IMG/VR virus record: IMGVR_UViG_3300028581_000011
Coordinates: 62,001-126,000 of that record
Source: a virus
Length of the DNA stretch: 64,000 bases
Reading direction: 5' to 3' (one strand)
Position numbers and translations under genes: made by a program. The notes below the pieces were generated by a model, which saw nothing but the letters and a program-made list of their open reading frames with translations, did not search any database and was not told the origin of the DNA. How positions within the stretch are numbered: the first letter of the stretch is position 1; every line of letters starts with the position of its first letter. Shown here one piece after another: positions 17,112 to 25,567 of this stretch.

Positions 17112-18821
17112 CTAGTCGTCTGGATCGCAAGTGCACGCAGGATCCCTGCCGCAGCCTTCATCCTCAGGACATGGTATGTCTGCACAGTCGGGATCACAAC
17201 CCTCACATGTGCAGTCTACGCAATTAGGCTCACAGCCTGTCTGTTCGCACACGCAATCAGTACAGTTAGGCTCACATTCCTCGCAATGGCAATCTTCCGG
17301 AGATCCGCATTCGTCACCATCGCAGTCACAGTTACAGTCACCAGTACTGCAATTAGGCGAGCAGCTGCCGCCAGATTCATTGCTACAATCAGCTGCGGCG
17401 CAGTTAGGCCAACAGGCCTCCTCGTGATCGCAGTCAACCGGATCGTCTTCAGGACAGCCATCATCTGTGTCACACTGGCACGTAGGGTCAGATCCACAGT
17501 GCTGAAATGTTTGAGAGATCTCGGTAACAGAAATGCTTGCACTCCATGAATAGCGTGCAGCAGCCAAACCCTGGCACCATATCGTCAGATACGGCCCTTC
17601 TTCAGGAGTTGCTGAAGGATTAACCGGTGAGACAGTTACCTCCATCCCAAGACTTGCAACAGAGCTATCATCGGTGAACAATACTTCGTTAGTAGGCGAG
17701 CCAACAAGCTCAGCCACACCGTCACTAGCCATCTTAACCACGCCACGCATTTCCCATACGGTTGAGTATCGACTATAGTCGATAGCACCAGCGTGAATTA
17801 CAAAAGCCCACAGCTTGTCAGCCGTCATCTGTAGTCTACTACCGTTTAGGGTTATTTCTGTCCAGTTATCATCTTCCGTCTGTGCATAGCCTACGGCTGT
17901 AAAGCGACGCACATACGGACCAATTCCCTGAGCAACTGAGGCAAAAATATCGTTTTTTGTGAATAACCCTGATGTTATCCCGTACGGTGCAGTGACATTA
18001 TTGGTATAGCCGGAGACTGCAGCGTAGCGGGCCTCGCCGGCTATACTGTTAGCAAAGCCGCCCAAAACAGCACTGTAATCGCCTAGGTTTAAGTTGCTGA
18101 CGCCGCCCAGGATAGCCGCATTTTCACCACTTAAGATATTTGATTGGCCTCCGAGAATTGCAGCACTTGTTCCAGTGTTCTCGTTATAATATCCGCCCAG
18201 CAGTGCCGAATATTCGCCGCGAGCTCTTTGATTGTCGTTACCGCTTAGAAGTTGCAGATCTACTGATCGATGACCTAGATTTGTGGTTCCGCCTGTTCTA
18301 ATGCTGCCTGTGCCGTTGGGGGTTAAGATTATGTCTTTGTTGCCCGTTGTAGTGACAATAGCGTATCCGGCTGTATTCAAGTTAGCCGTCAACGTGCTTG
18401 TCACGCCGCCTTGCGGTCCTTGTGCGCCCTGCGCACCTTGTGCGCCCTGCGCACCTTGTGCGCCGTTATTTCCCTGATTGCCTTTAAGACCCTGCACACC
18501 CTGTGTACCTTGCGTACCTTGGCTGCCCGCAGCCCCGGTAGCGCCCTGGACGCCTTGTGTGCCTGCGCCAGTGGCCCCTTGAGCCCCTTGGCTGCCTTGA
18601 GCGCCCTGTACACCTTGTGTGCCTTGAACACCCTGACTTCCAGCAGCACCACCTGCACCCTGAGCCCCCTGCGGACCTTGCGTACCTTCGCCACCGCCAC
18701 CGGACTCTAGTGCGTCAGCAATGGCTATGAAGTTGTCATTCAACGCCGAGCCGGCAGCGCCAGTGGGCGTTGGCGAGACAATGAGCAGTCCTTTGTAGTA
18801 TTGCAGCGTCGGTGTAGACAT
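17112..18821 (-). CDS. Collagen-like fibre with YadA-like repeats and a Cys-rich tail
   Basis: 569 aa. Residues 1-38 form a short attachment segment. About 40-140 is a long Gly-x-y tract (GTQGPQGAQGAGGAAG and similar). About 205-290 carries repeats such as SALLGGYYN, AAILGGQSN, AAILGGVSN and SAVLGGFAN, as in YadA-type left-handed beta rolls. A beta domain follows. The last 130 residues hold about 30 cysteines with Asp, Glu, Pro and Asn, including ECEPNCTDCVCEQTGCEPNC. The tail is like a metallothionein or a heavily cross-linked cap. The gene follows a CACGGAGG ribosome site and precedes the radical SAM gene. Confidence 0.8.
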   Translation of the reverse strand: MSTPTLQYYKGLLIVSPTPTGAAGSALNDNFIAIADALESGGGGEGTQGPQGAQGAGGAAGSQGVQGTQGVQGAQGSQGAQGATGAGTQGVQGATGAAGSQGTQGTQGVQGLKGNQGNNGAQGAQGAQGAQGAQGPQGGVTSTLTANLNTAGYAIVTTTGNKDIILTPNGTGSIRTGGTTNLGHRSVDLQLLSGNDNQRARGEYSALLGGYYNENTGTSAAILGGQSNILSGENAAILGGVSNLNLGDYSAVLGGFANSIAGEARYAAVSGYTNNVTAPYGITSGLFTKNDIFASVAQGIGPYVRRFTAVGYAQTEDDNWTEITLNGSRLQMTADKLWAFVIHAGAIDYSRYSTVWEMRGVVKMASDGVAELVGSPTNEVLFTDDSSVASLGMEVTVSPVNPSATPEEGPYLTIWCQGLAAARYSWSASISVTEISQTFQHCGSDPTCQCDTDDGCPEDDPVDCDHEEACWPNCAAADCSNESGGSCSPNCSTGDCNCDCDGDECGSPEDCHCEECEPNCTDCVCEQTGCEPNCVDCTCEGCDPDCADIPCPEDEGCGRDPACTCDPDD

Positions 18822-18842
18822 CTATCAACCTCCGTGTTTAGT

Positions 18843-19127
18843 TCAAGCCAACAACTGACACCGCAAACAAGGCGGGTGCACTTTTGCACCACATCCGGGA
18901 CAACGCACAGGATCTTTGGTCGCATCAGGATAATGAATCATAACCGACGTGTCGTCAATGACAACAACGTCCTCAACTGTGCCCAATACATCGTAGATGT
19001 CAGAGAGGTCACACAACAATTTACGCTGAATACGCACCGGCGTATAGCCTTGAGCACTCAGGTCAACAATTGTGTACGCCATCTCCTTAGTTAAGCATTT
19101 GACGATTGCGCCGGCGGATGGGGCCAT
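18843..19127 (-). CDS. Small protein with possible HTH and a zinc ribbon, 94 aa
   Basis: The middle (YTIVDLSAQGYTPVRIQRKLL) has the spacing of a helix-turn-helix. The C-terminus carries CPGCGAKVHPPCLRC, a four-cysteine zinc ribbon. Together these suggest a nucleic-acid-binding regulator. The start is uncertain: ATG 19127 overlaps the upstream gene by 37 bases, while an AAGGAG lies directly against a later in-frame ATG (MAYTIVD) with no spacer. It might act on the palindromic sites of this genome, but nothing shows that directly. Confidence 0.6.
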   Translation of the reverse strand: MAPSAGAIVKCLTKEMAYTIVDLSAQGYTPVRIQRKLLCDLSDIYDVLGTVEDVVVIDDTSVMIHYPDATKDPVRCPGCGAKVHPPCLRCQLLA

Positions 19128-19351
19128 GTCTGTGTTTGTCCTCTGTCTGGCGGCGGCGTGCCGTCAATGTATTCTTGTAACGTAGGCGACGGTAGTGGAG
19201 TTACTAGTGGCTGTGTGTTGAGTCGTGCCGCACCCACTTGTCGTCTAGGCTCAGGATTTATCCACTGCGGCATAAGCCCGCGACGTTGCATGTAGTGATC
19301 CATTGCGGCAACAGACGACAAATCTAATGGAAACTCATGCACGTTGGCCAT
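19091..19351 (-). CDS. Hypothetical Pro-rich protein, 86 aa
   Basis: Short, Pro/Gln-rich and probably partly disordered after residue 35 (PLVTPLPSPTLQEY, TPPPDRGQTQTWPHPP). Coding is supported by a start after AGGT and by tight packing, two bases after the upstream stop. No known domain. It may be a small linker or assembly factor for the fibre proteins around it. Confidence 0.55.
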   Translation of the reverse strand: MANVHEFPLDLSSVAAMDHYMQRRGLMPQWINPEPRRQVGAARLNTQPLVTPLPSPTLQEYIDGTPPPDRGQTQTWPHPPAQSSNA

Positions 19352-19353
19352 TA

Positions 19354-20304
19354 TCAGCTACCTGTTATACAGCCTCTATCTTGCAGCTTAGATCCAAGTA
19401 CGACTTGATCCATCTGAGCCACACGAGCTTCCAAACTAACCAAGAAATTCTCTAACGTGGTGGCCTGTCTGCCAAACTGTTCCATTGCCTGAGTCAACGT
19501 CTCTAGTTCACTGCAACCGCAGCAAGGTGTTGAGCACGGGTTTGTCAGCTTGAGACCATTGATCATTGTCTCAACCTGCAAGCACTCAGAACCTAGCAGT
19601 GTTAGTCTACCGTTGGCATCAGGCCTGATACCGTTGACGTTTCTGATCGGCGGCGATAATGCGTTACCAATGCATACGCAATCGTCATTCAGGCCTTCAC
19701 CGTCTATTGCGTCTACAACTATCTCAGGATCTGCACCCTCGGCCTGTACAACAGTGAATCGTATGTTTCTACCGGCGCTCAACACCACGGTGCCAGTCAG
19801 AACTTCACTACGCTCCTGACCATTCTGTACGATCACGCCACTGACACCACGAATACTCGGACGAACACAATCAGGCTCTATGATCGTGGCGGTAGGATTG
19901 AACGTGAATATGCCAGCAGGCTGCTGCACAATATTAGAAAGATCACCCACAACGATATGGCCTGTGGCGTCATAGAAGTCACCTTGGCCTAGTAGTCTGT
20001 ATGACTGCCCATAGGTGTGTGTCGTAGCCGCAAGCATTGCCGACGCTACAGTGGTTGTGGTCGAGCCGTTGTAGTAACCGATGACAATGTTGTAACCTGT
20101 CGTAAACGCACCAAGAGTGGATACGTAGAATCCGGCAGGATTTACAGAGACACCGGCATTAAGCGACAGATGCAACGATAGGAGAAAGTCGTTAGGAATG
20201 CTAAACGCACCACTTTGGTCTACACCGGCAGCATCAGCCGTCAACGGATAGCGCCGGCTGGCGTTGTGATTCAACCATTCAAGATTGCGTAAACCAATGG
20301 CCAT
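19354..20304 (-). CDS. Fibre/baseplate paralogue with N-x-x-R-R-Y-P-L motif
   Basis: 316 aa. The opening WLNHNASRRYPLTADAAG followed by G-A-F-S-I-P matches the family at 8706, 9676 and 10997. A beta-rich body follows. RNVNGIRPDANGRLTLLGS is shared with the 8706 protein. Then CSTPCCGCSELE leads into a C-terminal coiled coil (ETLTQAMEQFGRQATTLENF). The coiled coil could trimerise the protein. Its distance from the other members, with fibre genes between, suggests an old duplication. Confidence 0.7.
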   Translation of the reverse strand: MAIGLRNLEWLNHNASRRYPLTADAAGVDQSGAFSIPNDFLLSLHLSLNAGVSVNPAGFYVSTLGAFTTGYNIVIGYYNGSTTTTVASAMLAATTHTYGQSYRLLGQGDFYDATGHIVVGDLSNIVQQPAGIFTFNPTATIIEPDCVRPSIRGVSGVIVQNGQERSEVLTGTVVLSAGRNIRFTVVQAEGADPEIVVDAIDGEGLNDDCVCIGNALSPPIRNVNGIRPDANGRLTLLGSECLQVETMINGLKLTNPCSTPCCGCSELETLTQAMEQFGRQATTLENFLVSLEARVAQMDQVVLGSKLQDRGCITGS

Positions 20305-20312
20305 AAAGCTAC

Positions 20313-22106
20313 CTATTGGGAAATGCTCAGCACACCGGCCTGACGAATCACATGCAGTTCACCGCTGTAGGCATCTGTCGATAATCGCTGCAGCGTAAAG
20401 AACACGGTGTCGCCAGCCACAACAGAAATTGCAGCAGACTCAGCAGTAAACACCTGATTGGACGAGGCAAGCGTAATGCCGGCATCAATCGACGACGCTG
20501 AGTCAGCCGTTGGCAGCGCAGCAGCAGTGAGCAGGGCGCTGTCCCTAGACAATACACGATATGTGAGACTGAACACATCGTCTGGAACAGTGCCTGTCGT
20601 ACGCCCAAGCAATTGAAGCCTGAGCTTGAGTACAGTGCCTTCTGGCAAGGTCTGTTTGGCAGGCACCGATATACGACCACGATAGGCAGCTTGTCTTCCG
20701 GCAGGGAAGCCAAGACCCATCACCTCTTCGTAGTACTCGTCTGTGACACCATCAAGGCGCACCGTGTCCACCTGCAGCTCAGTATTCGTCAGATCGTTAT
20801 CGACGAATATGCTGACCTTACCCTGGACCGATCCATCTTCGTTAGTGACGTCACCAGTTAGAGTCACGTTGTCACTACCAGCCACGACAGATTCAACCAT
20901 CGGGCCTTTAATGAACGTGCCGGCATCGGTCAGACCTTTGAGCGCCGTGTAGCCTGCAGTGTCCTCTGTCTGCACTGTCAGGGCCAGCTGCAGACCTATC
21001 ACAAGATGGCCAGTTCCAGCCGTATCGTCAGTGCCGGCGCAAGTGATAGTCAGCGGACTACCGTCTTTTACGGTTAGACTGAGTACCGCCGTCTGCAGAC
21101 TGTAGAACAGCGGCAAGCTGAACCACAGCGTCATGCTAGATTGCAGCGCACGCGGGCATTCACAGACTTCCGACACACCCTCACTGATGCTGTCAGGCAC
21201 TGTAGGCCACGGCACGTCACCAAAGCAGTTGCTCATCCACCATATGCCGTTGCGATCAATGACAACAAGCTCGTCAGCGCCTGTGGGAACTAGCGTACCG
21301 AGTACAGCAAAGTCCTCACCACGATTCCACAGCAGCACAGCGCTTTCGACAGGCAGCGGCGGCCACAGGGCACTGAACGATGAGGCTGCGATGTTGTAAC
21401 CAAACTGCGCACCCAGCGGGGCCAGTCCACCAAAGCTTGGATCATCAGCAGGCAGCCAACCTTCAATGTCCGTGTCTGCGGTTACAGACCATCGTGAATC
21501 AGCAAGCACGCTTTCACCAGCAGGCACACACTGCAGAGAGAACTTATGGTGCTTATGGCCATCCAGCAGTGCACGCGGCAGAGGGTTAACGTATATCAAC
21601 CACGTGCTTGTTGTGGCTGACTCCATCACAGTTAGTACGGGCACGCTAACGCCGGGTTCTTGCCGTACAAGCTTGCCGGCCTGCATAGGCGACAAGTAGT
21701 AGTCGCCAGGCACTACCGTATCGTCAATCGCCAGAGACATGTCAACAATGTACATGCCAAACAAAAGAACATCACCGTTCTCGCTGCTGTTTTTGGTGAT
21801 GCACACTCCGCGCACCTTGGCAGACTCGGCCAAGCTAAGCACCCCTGTAGCTGCGTCAACCGCCACAGACGCCAATGCCGGTTCGTAGCGATGGTTGGTT
21901 GTGTTGTAGTACACAGGCCGACCAACGGCTACGGCAGACGACATATTTTTGGCTCGATCAATTACGGTGGAGCCTGCTGAAATCGTGTCTAGCAACGACT
22001 TCAGATGGTCTATGTTGCCTTTCAGCTCCAACGTGGGTCGATTTGTAACACCGCCACGTACGGCCTCACCGTCGCGAACCGTTCTGATTAGCGTCTGATA
22101 GCTCAT
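20313..22106 (-). CDS. Predicted large tail/baseplate adhesin, 597 aa
   Basis: I choose ATG 22106, seven bases after a CACGGACG leader that matches the virion-gene consensus. ATG 22112 is possible but too close. The N-terminal 200 residues include a DHLKSLLDTISAGSTVIDRA helix and then a strand-rich domain containing GRPVYYNTTNHRYEPA. This is the style of phage capsid or tail spike domains in which a post-translational 'value' repeat is seen. The rest is beta-sandwich-like with many Thr/Val/Asp. No catalytic motif. A structural role is inferred. Confidence 0.65.
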   Translation of the reverse strand: MSYQTLIRTVRDGEAVRGGVTNRPTLELKGNIDHLKSLLDTISAGSTVIDRAKNMSSAVAVGRPVYYNTTNHRYEPALASVAVDAATGVLSLAESAKVRGVCITKNSSENGDVLLFGMYIVDMSLAIDDTVVPGDYYLSPMQAGKLVRQEPGVSVPVLTVMESATTSTWLIYVNPLPRALLDGHKHHKFSLQCVPAGESVLADSRWSVTADTDIEGWLPADDPSFGGLAPLGAQFGYNIAASSFSALWPPLPVESAVLLWNRGEDFAVLGTLVPTGADELVVIDRNGIWWMSNCFGDVPWPTVPDSISEGVSEVCECPRALQSSMTLWFSLPLFYSLQTAVLSLTVKDGSPLTITCAGTDDTAGTGHLVIGLQLALTVQTEDTAGYTALKGLTDAGTFIKGPMVESVVAGSDNVTLTGDVTNEDGSVQGKVSIFVDNDLTNTELQVDTVRLDGVTDEYYEEVMGLGFPAGRQAAYRGRISVPAKQTLPEGTVLKLRLQLLGRTTGTVPDDVFSLTYRVLSRDSALLTAAALPTADSASSIDAGITLASSNQVFTAESAAISVVAGDTVFFTLQRLSTDAYSGELHVIRQAGVLSISQ

Positions 22107-22122
22107 GGGCATCCGTCCGTGT

Positions 22123-22740
22123 TTAACCGAAGGTTAGCGGCCAGTCTATTCCGATTTGCAGGCTGGGCAACTTGGTCAGTTGACTAGCAGCCTCGTAGTA
22201 CCACCGACAATAGATGAGGTCTTGTGAATCGTCGGCGTAGTCAGGTGTGACAACCAATGCACCACCATACACGCGACTCTGCTGTGTGCTGGAGAACTCC
22301 AGACCGTTGATACCAACAGTACCCGTAGTCTGCGCAAAACATGTCAGCTTATTACCGCGCGGGAATATAAGCTCATTGGTTGACTCTTTGACAGCTGCCA
22401 CAAGGGGCACGCGCAAATAGTCACGCAGCCCTGACAAGTTGCGATAGTAAGACAGAGCATCGTCTCGATTGACGGTAGGCGGCGATACTTCAGCGCCGGC
22501 GTTATTCTCAAACTCAATGTACATGGCCGAGATGTTGTACGACTTGCCATCAACAGAGCCGCGAAGCAGTTCGCATTGAACTGTCGCCCAGTCGTACATT
22601 ATGTCGTTGTGGTTGAACTTGCCACCAGGAAACCACAAACCTGAAACACGCAGTTGCGGACGGATGTATGTAAAACCGTTCGCTGAAAATTGTTGCCACA
22701 ACCGTGCAGCGCCGGCTGCATATGTACCAGGCTTAAGCAT
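22123..22740 (-). CDS. Predicted tail-tip protein, 205 aa
   Basis: A soluble, aromatic-rich protein with a good ribosome site (AAGGAG, then about six bases). It looks like one compact alpha/beta or beta domain, rich in Tyr/Trp/Phe (RLWQQFSANGFTYIRPQLRV, CRWYYEAASQL). No family recognised. It lies between the large adhesin and the 547-aa baseplate-like protein, each separated by about ten bases, so it is probably part of the same tail substructure. Confidence 0.65.
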   Translation of the reverse strand: MLKPGTYAAGAARLWQQFSANGFTYIRPQLRVSGLWFPGGKFNHNDIMYDWATVQCELLRGSVDGKSYNISAMYIEFENNAGAEVSPPTVNRDDALSYYRNLSGLRDYLRVPLVAAVKESTNELIFPRGNKLTCFAQTTGTVGINGLEFSSTQQSRVYGGALVVTPDYADDSQDLIYCRWYYEAASQLTKLPSLQIGIDWPLTFG

Positions 22741-22750
22741 AAAGGCTCCT

Positions 22751-24394
22751 TCAAGGGCAGTAGCAGTCTATATATCGAAGTCTTGGTTGTTCGACTATAC
22801 GCTCAGTGACCACCGTCTCGCCTGTAGGCTCCGCAGCGTAGTAAGTGCTAGCCGATTCTAGTATGTTGCCGGCGGGCGTAATTGTGTCGCCTACGCCACT
22901 AAGCCTGAACACTAGCAACAAGGAACTAAACGACGGCAGTATGTGTCTAAGCATTCGTAGCAATGCGTAGTCTAGCCTGTTAGGCCCCAAATAGGCTGTC
23001 TTTGCCTGGATCACCAGCGCATGTCGACGTAGAACATTGGCTGCCAAGAATTCAAGAGGATTGACGGTAGCTGGCAGATTGCCTGCTCTGGGCGGATCCT
23101 CTTTGATTGTTCGCGTATCCAGCAAGTCTGCCAAGGTCTGTCCAGCGGCTAATCCACGAGAATGTACCTCGTCCCAGAACTTGGCAATGTCCAGTGGCCA
23201 GCCACCGACTTCGAATGACACCTTGGCGATGCCTTCAACGTCAGTAACAGTTAGAGGTACGTCGGCATTACGAAACGTTATGCCGTCTAGGTAGCCTGGA
23301 GCCAGATACTCCTTGCCCAGCGTCACGGCAAATAGCGAGTCAGGCACATTTCCACGATTAAGGTCAATCGCCTGAAAGGCTTCACCTAGCGTTTGACCTC
23401 TGTACAGCACATCGCCAATTGCGACGGTTGCTGTATCGTCGATATGCAGCTTGTAAACGTTGTCAGACGTTATGACGAGCAGATTGCGTGAGTCTGTGAC
23501 AACATCCTCAACCACTTCACCGTCCGTCTCTGCTATAGGCACATCGACAACTGCTGACAACAGTTGCCGTATGACGTACTCGGAGCCGCCGTTGGTCAGC
23601 CCATTCCAATAGGCCTGCAGAAACCGTCGATAATTCTCACTAGTGGCTTGGCGAAGACCTAGCTGATACCCAAGGTGATACCATGGTAAGTCTCTGTCTT
23701 CCACAGGCTGAAACATCCACAGCGTTATCTCTGTGTCTGTTACTTCGCTGCCTGTGTAAACAAGTTCACTGCTGATTCGGCTGTCATCAAACGGCTGGGT
23801 GTAGAAAACCAACTGGCCGTTAGCCGCGTCATATTCGTAATCCAGGCCAGCCACCAGTGTGATGCTAGGCGAGAAAATACGATCAGTCAGCAATAGCGGT
23901 GCTGCTGTCAGAGCCAGCGGGCATGGGAAGCTGTATGTGTGTCTGTCCAGCAGTTGGCCATAATACTTGATGTTACTTACAGCCGGGGAGCCGCCGCCGG
24001 ATAGTACAAGCTCGTTCCAGTCGTCTTCTGTCAGCTCAAACCAGTCTTCAGGGTTGAACTCAAGCCAGTCCTGCGTGATCTCAGACGGTATACCGGCATA
24101 CGTGACATTCTCACCGTACCGCAGAGCGCTTATGGCGGCAGAATTGCACTCAGAGCGGCGTAGCTTGATTTGATACCATCTGTGACGTTGCCCGAGCGGC
24201 AGTGTCTCCCTGGAAAGCGAGTCCTGCAGATGTCGCAGGTTTGCCTGCGTCTGTCTATGCAGAAGCGCCTGGCCTTCTAGTATGTCCTGTAGAAGGAAGC
24301 GGCCAGAATACTGCTCAGACCAGAAAGAGCCCAGATAAGTCAACAGGGCTTCTGGCTGGTCTAGTTCGCCAGCGGGATAGATGGTAGGGGCCAT
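22751..24394 (-). CDS. Predicted baseplate-tip protein, 547 aa
   Basis: The N-terminus is helical with LLTYLGSFWSEQY and HRQTQANLRHLQDSLSRETLP, followed by an acidic Trp repeat (EDWFELTEDDWNELVLSG near residues 115-131). The C-terminal half contains a long segment (PLEFLAANVLRRHALVIQ and LRMLRHILPSFSSLLLVFRL) that could line an interface. Location next to fibre genes suggests a baseplate wedge or fibre-connector role. I do not recognise a named family. Confidence 0.6.
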   Translation of the reverse strand: MAPTIYPAGELDQPEALLTYLGSFWSEQYSGRFLLQDILEGQALLHRQTQANLRHLQDSLSRETLPLGQRHRWYQIKLRRSECNSAAISALRYGENVTYAGIPSEITQDWLEFNPEDWFELTEDDWNELVLSGGGSPAVSNIKYYGQLLDRHTYSFPCPLALTAAPLLLTDRIFSPSITLVAGLDYEYDAANGQLVFYTQPFDDSRISSELVYTGSEVTDTEITLWMFQPVEDRDLPWYHLGYQLGLRQATSENYRRFLQAYWNGLTNGGSEYVIRQLLSAVVDVPIAETDGEVVEDVVTDSRNLLVITSDNVYKLHIDDTATVAIGDVLYRGQTLGEAFQAIDLNRGNVPDSLFAVTLGKEYLAPGYLDGITFRNADVPLTVTDVEGIAKVSFEVGGWPLDIAKFWDEVHSRGLAAGQTLADLLDTRTIKEDPPRAGNLPATVNPLEFLAANVLRRHALVIQAKTAYLGPNRLDYALLRMLRHILPSFSSLLLVFRLSGVGDTITPAGNILESASTYYAAEPTGETVVTERIVEQPRLRYIDCYCP

Positions 24395-24423
24395 AGGCCT
24401 ATTCTACCAGGAAACCTGATAGC

Positions 24424-24759
24424 CTAAGAACGCCACTTCCGCAGCGTGTCAGGCATGGGAAAGGGGTTGTCCATCCGTAGAGGACGATAGGCGAATATCC
24501 GAAGCACCAGGATTACCGCACCGTTGATGACGAACAACACACGAGACATCAAGGGGGAACAGTGGTCCGATATGATCGGCATCAGATAGTCAGAGACCCC
24601 CAGGAACATGATGAAGACGCCGTACCAGAAGCCTGCGCTACAGTACCACGGCAGATTGCTTTGTGTGGGCTGCGTACGTTCGGCCAGAGGGCCTAGATCA
24701 GCTTGCGTCAGCTGAGGCTCTGTAGTCTCGCACGATTTGTTCTGTGTCGGCTCGGTCAC
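24424..24759 (-). CDS. Two-helix membrane protein, holin candidate, 111 aa
   Basis: Begins with GTG at 24759, inside the end of the upstream gene (62-base overlap in another frame). The N-terminal 40 residues are polar. Two hydrophobic segments follow: FWYGVFIMFLGVSDYLMPII (about 44-63) and SRVLFVINGAVILVLRIFAY (about 72-91), then a basic C-terminus. This is the size and layout of class II holins, which open the inner membrane for lysis. The adjacent lipoprotein, membrane protein and peptidase support a lysis-related setting, but the function is inferred. Confidence 0.55.
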   Translation of the reverse strand: MTEPTQNKSCETTEPQLTQADLGPLAERTQPTQSNLPWYCSAGFWYGVFIMFLGVSDYLMPIISDHCSPLMSRVLFVINGAVILVLRIFAYRPLRMDNPFPMPDTLRKWRS

Positions 24760-25000
24760 GATTCAGCCACCATTTGAACAGCAGATTGATGACTATGGAC
24801 AACGCCCACAACACAAGTATTGGACTACCGTAGGTTTCCCTGTAGTCCGCTATAGCCTGCGTCCGTATACGCTTGTCGTCGAAGCCGTTTGTGTCCCACT
24901 TGGCAACTATAAGCTTGAGCCATCGTCTGGCAGGCTTGCGTCCAGCTCGAAGTCGAATAGATTGGCTGAATAGGGCCTCTTCGAATTCTTCAGGACGCAT
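24698..25000 (-). CDS. Membrane-anchored protein, 100 aa
   Basis: ATG 25000 is chosen because GGAGG lies five bases upstream. The N-terminal 55 residues are charged and basic (RLRAGRKPARRWLKL). One membrane segment follows (SPILVLWALSIVINLLFKWW, about 60-79), then a polar tail. It lies between the lipoprotein and the holin-like gene, and its end overlaps the latter. It may be part of a lysis or inner-membrane complex. No family assigned. Confidence 0.6.
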   Translation of the reverse strand: MRPEEFEEALFSQSIRLRAGRKPARRWLKLIVAKWDTNGFDDKRIRTQAIADYRETYGSPILVLWALSIVINLLFKWWLNRDRADTEQIVRDYRASADAS

Positions 25001-25002
25001 GG

Positions 25003-25563
25003 CTACCTCCGACGGAAAAATAGACCTCTCGGCGCATAGCCAGTGCTCTGTTGCGGAGTGCCGCAACTGCCTGACGGGCACGAGCCAGAGGTCTGACCAC
25101 CGATCGTGCAGGCTCCGTTTGCACAGTCGCTCTGCTGAAAAGGTGTCCAGGCCTTAGGCGTTTTGTTGGTCTGTACGGTGATAGACAGGCCGTTGTTCTG
25201 CACGTTGTCGAGCAGCGTGTTGATCTTCTGCGCAGTTTGCTTGGCTGTATCCGTCAGATCCGAAATGCCTAGCCAGCTGCTGGGAGATCCAGCAGAACCG
25301 GAGCTACAATCTGGGCACGGCGTCTGGTGTCCGTCACCGTGTGTAATGTAGCCCGTGTTGTTGCAGCTAGGGCATACACCTGGAACAGGCGGCGTAGGAA
25401 TAACTGGTTCGAATGAGGTCAGGCTGACCACGGTCACAGACGCTGCAGCAACATCTAGTGATATTGCGTCATGACCTCGCCAGTCGTAACGAACACCAGG
25501 CACAGTGGTCTGGCAGCCCGACAGACACAGACCAACACAGGCGGCTAACAACAATGATCGCAT
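25003..25563 (-). CDS. Predicted lipoprotein with DnaJ-type Cys motif, 186 aa
   Basis: A short signal sequence ends in a lipobox (CLSGC, cysteine at about residue 17), so the protein is probably lipidated and held in a membrane facing outward. Near residues 64-85 it has CPSCNNTGYITHGDGHQTPCPDC, a CxxCxxTG...CxxC arrangement as in DnaJ zinc fingers. The C-terminal part has further Cys/Gly repeats (CANGACTIGG, CPSGSCG). Position beside a holin candidate suggests a spanin-like role, but the zinc motif is unusual for spanins. Confidence 0.7.
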   Translation of the reverse strand: MRSLLLAACVGLCLSGCQTTVPGVRYDWRGHDAISLDVAAASVTVVSLTSFEPVIPTPPVPGVCPSCNNTGYITHGDGHQTPCPDCSSGSAGSPSSWLGISDLTDTAKQTAQKINTLLDNVQNNGLSITVQTNKTPKAWTPFQQSDCANGACTIGGQTSGSCPSGSCGTPQQSTGYAPRGLFFRRR

Positions 25564-25567
25564 AGTG

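Noticed and set aside
18418-18467. Tandem repeats that could look like a CRISPR array
   Set aside because: They encode Gly-x-y units in frame, have no unique spacers and no cas genes are nearby.
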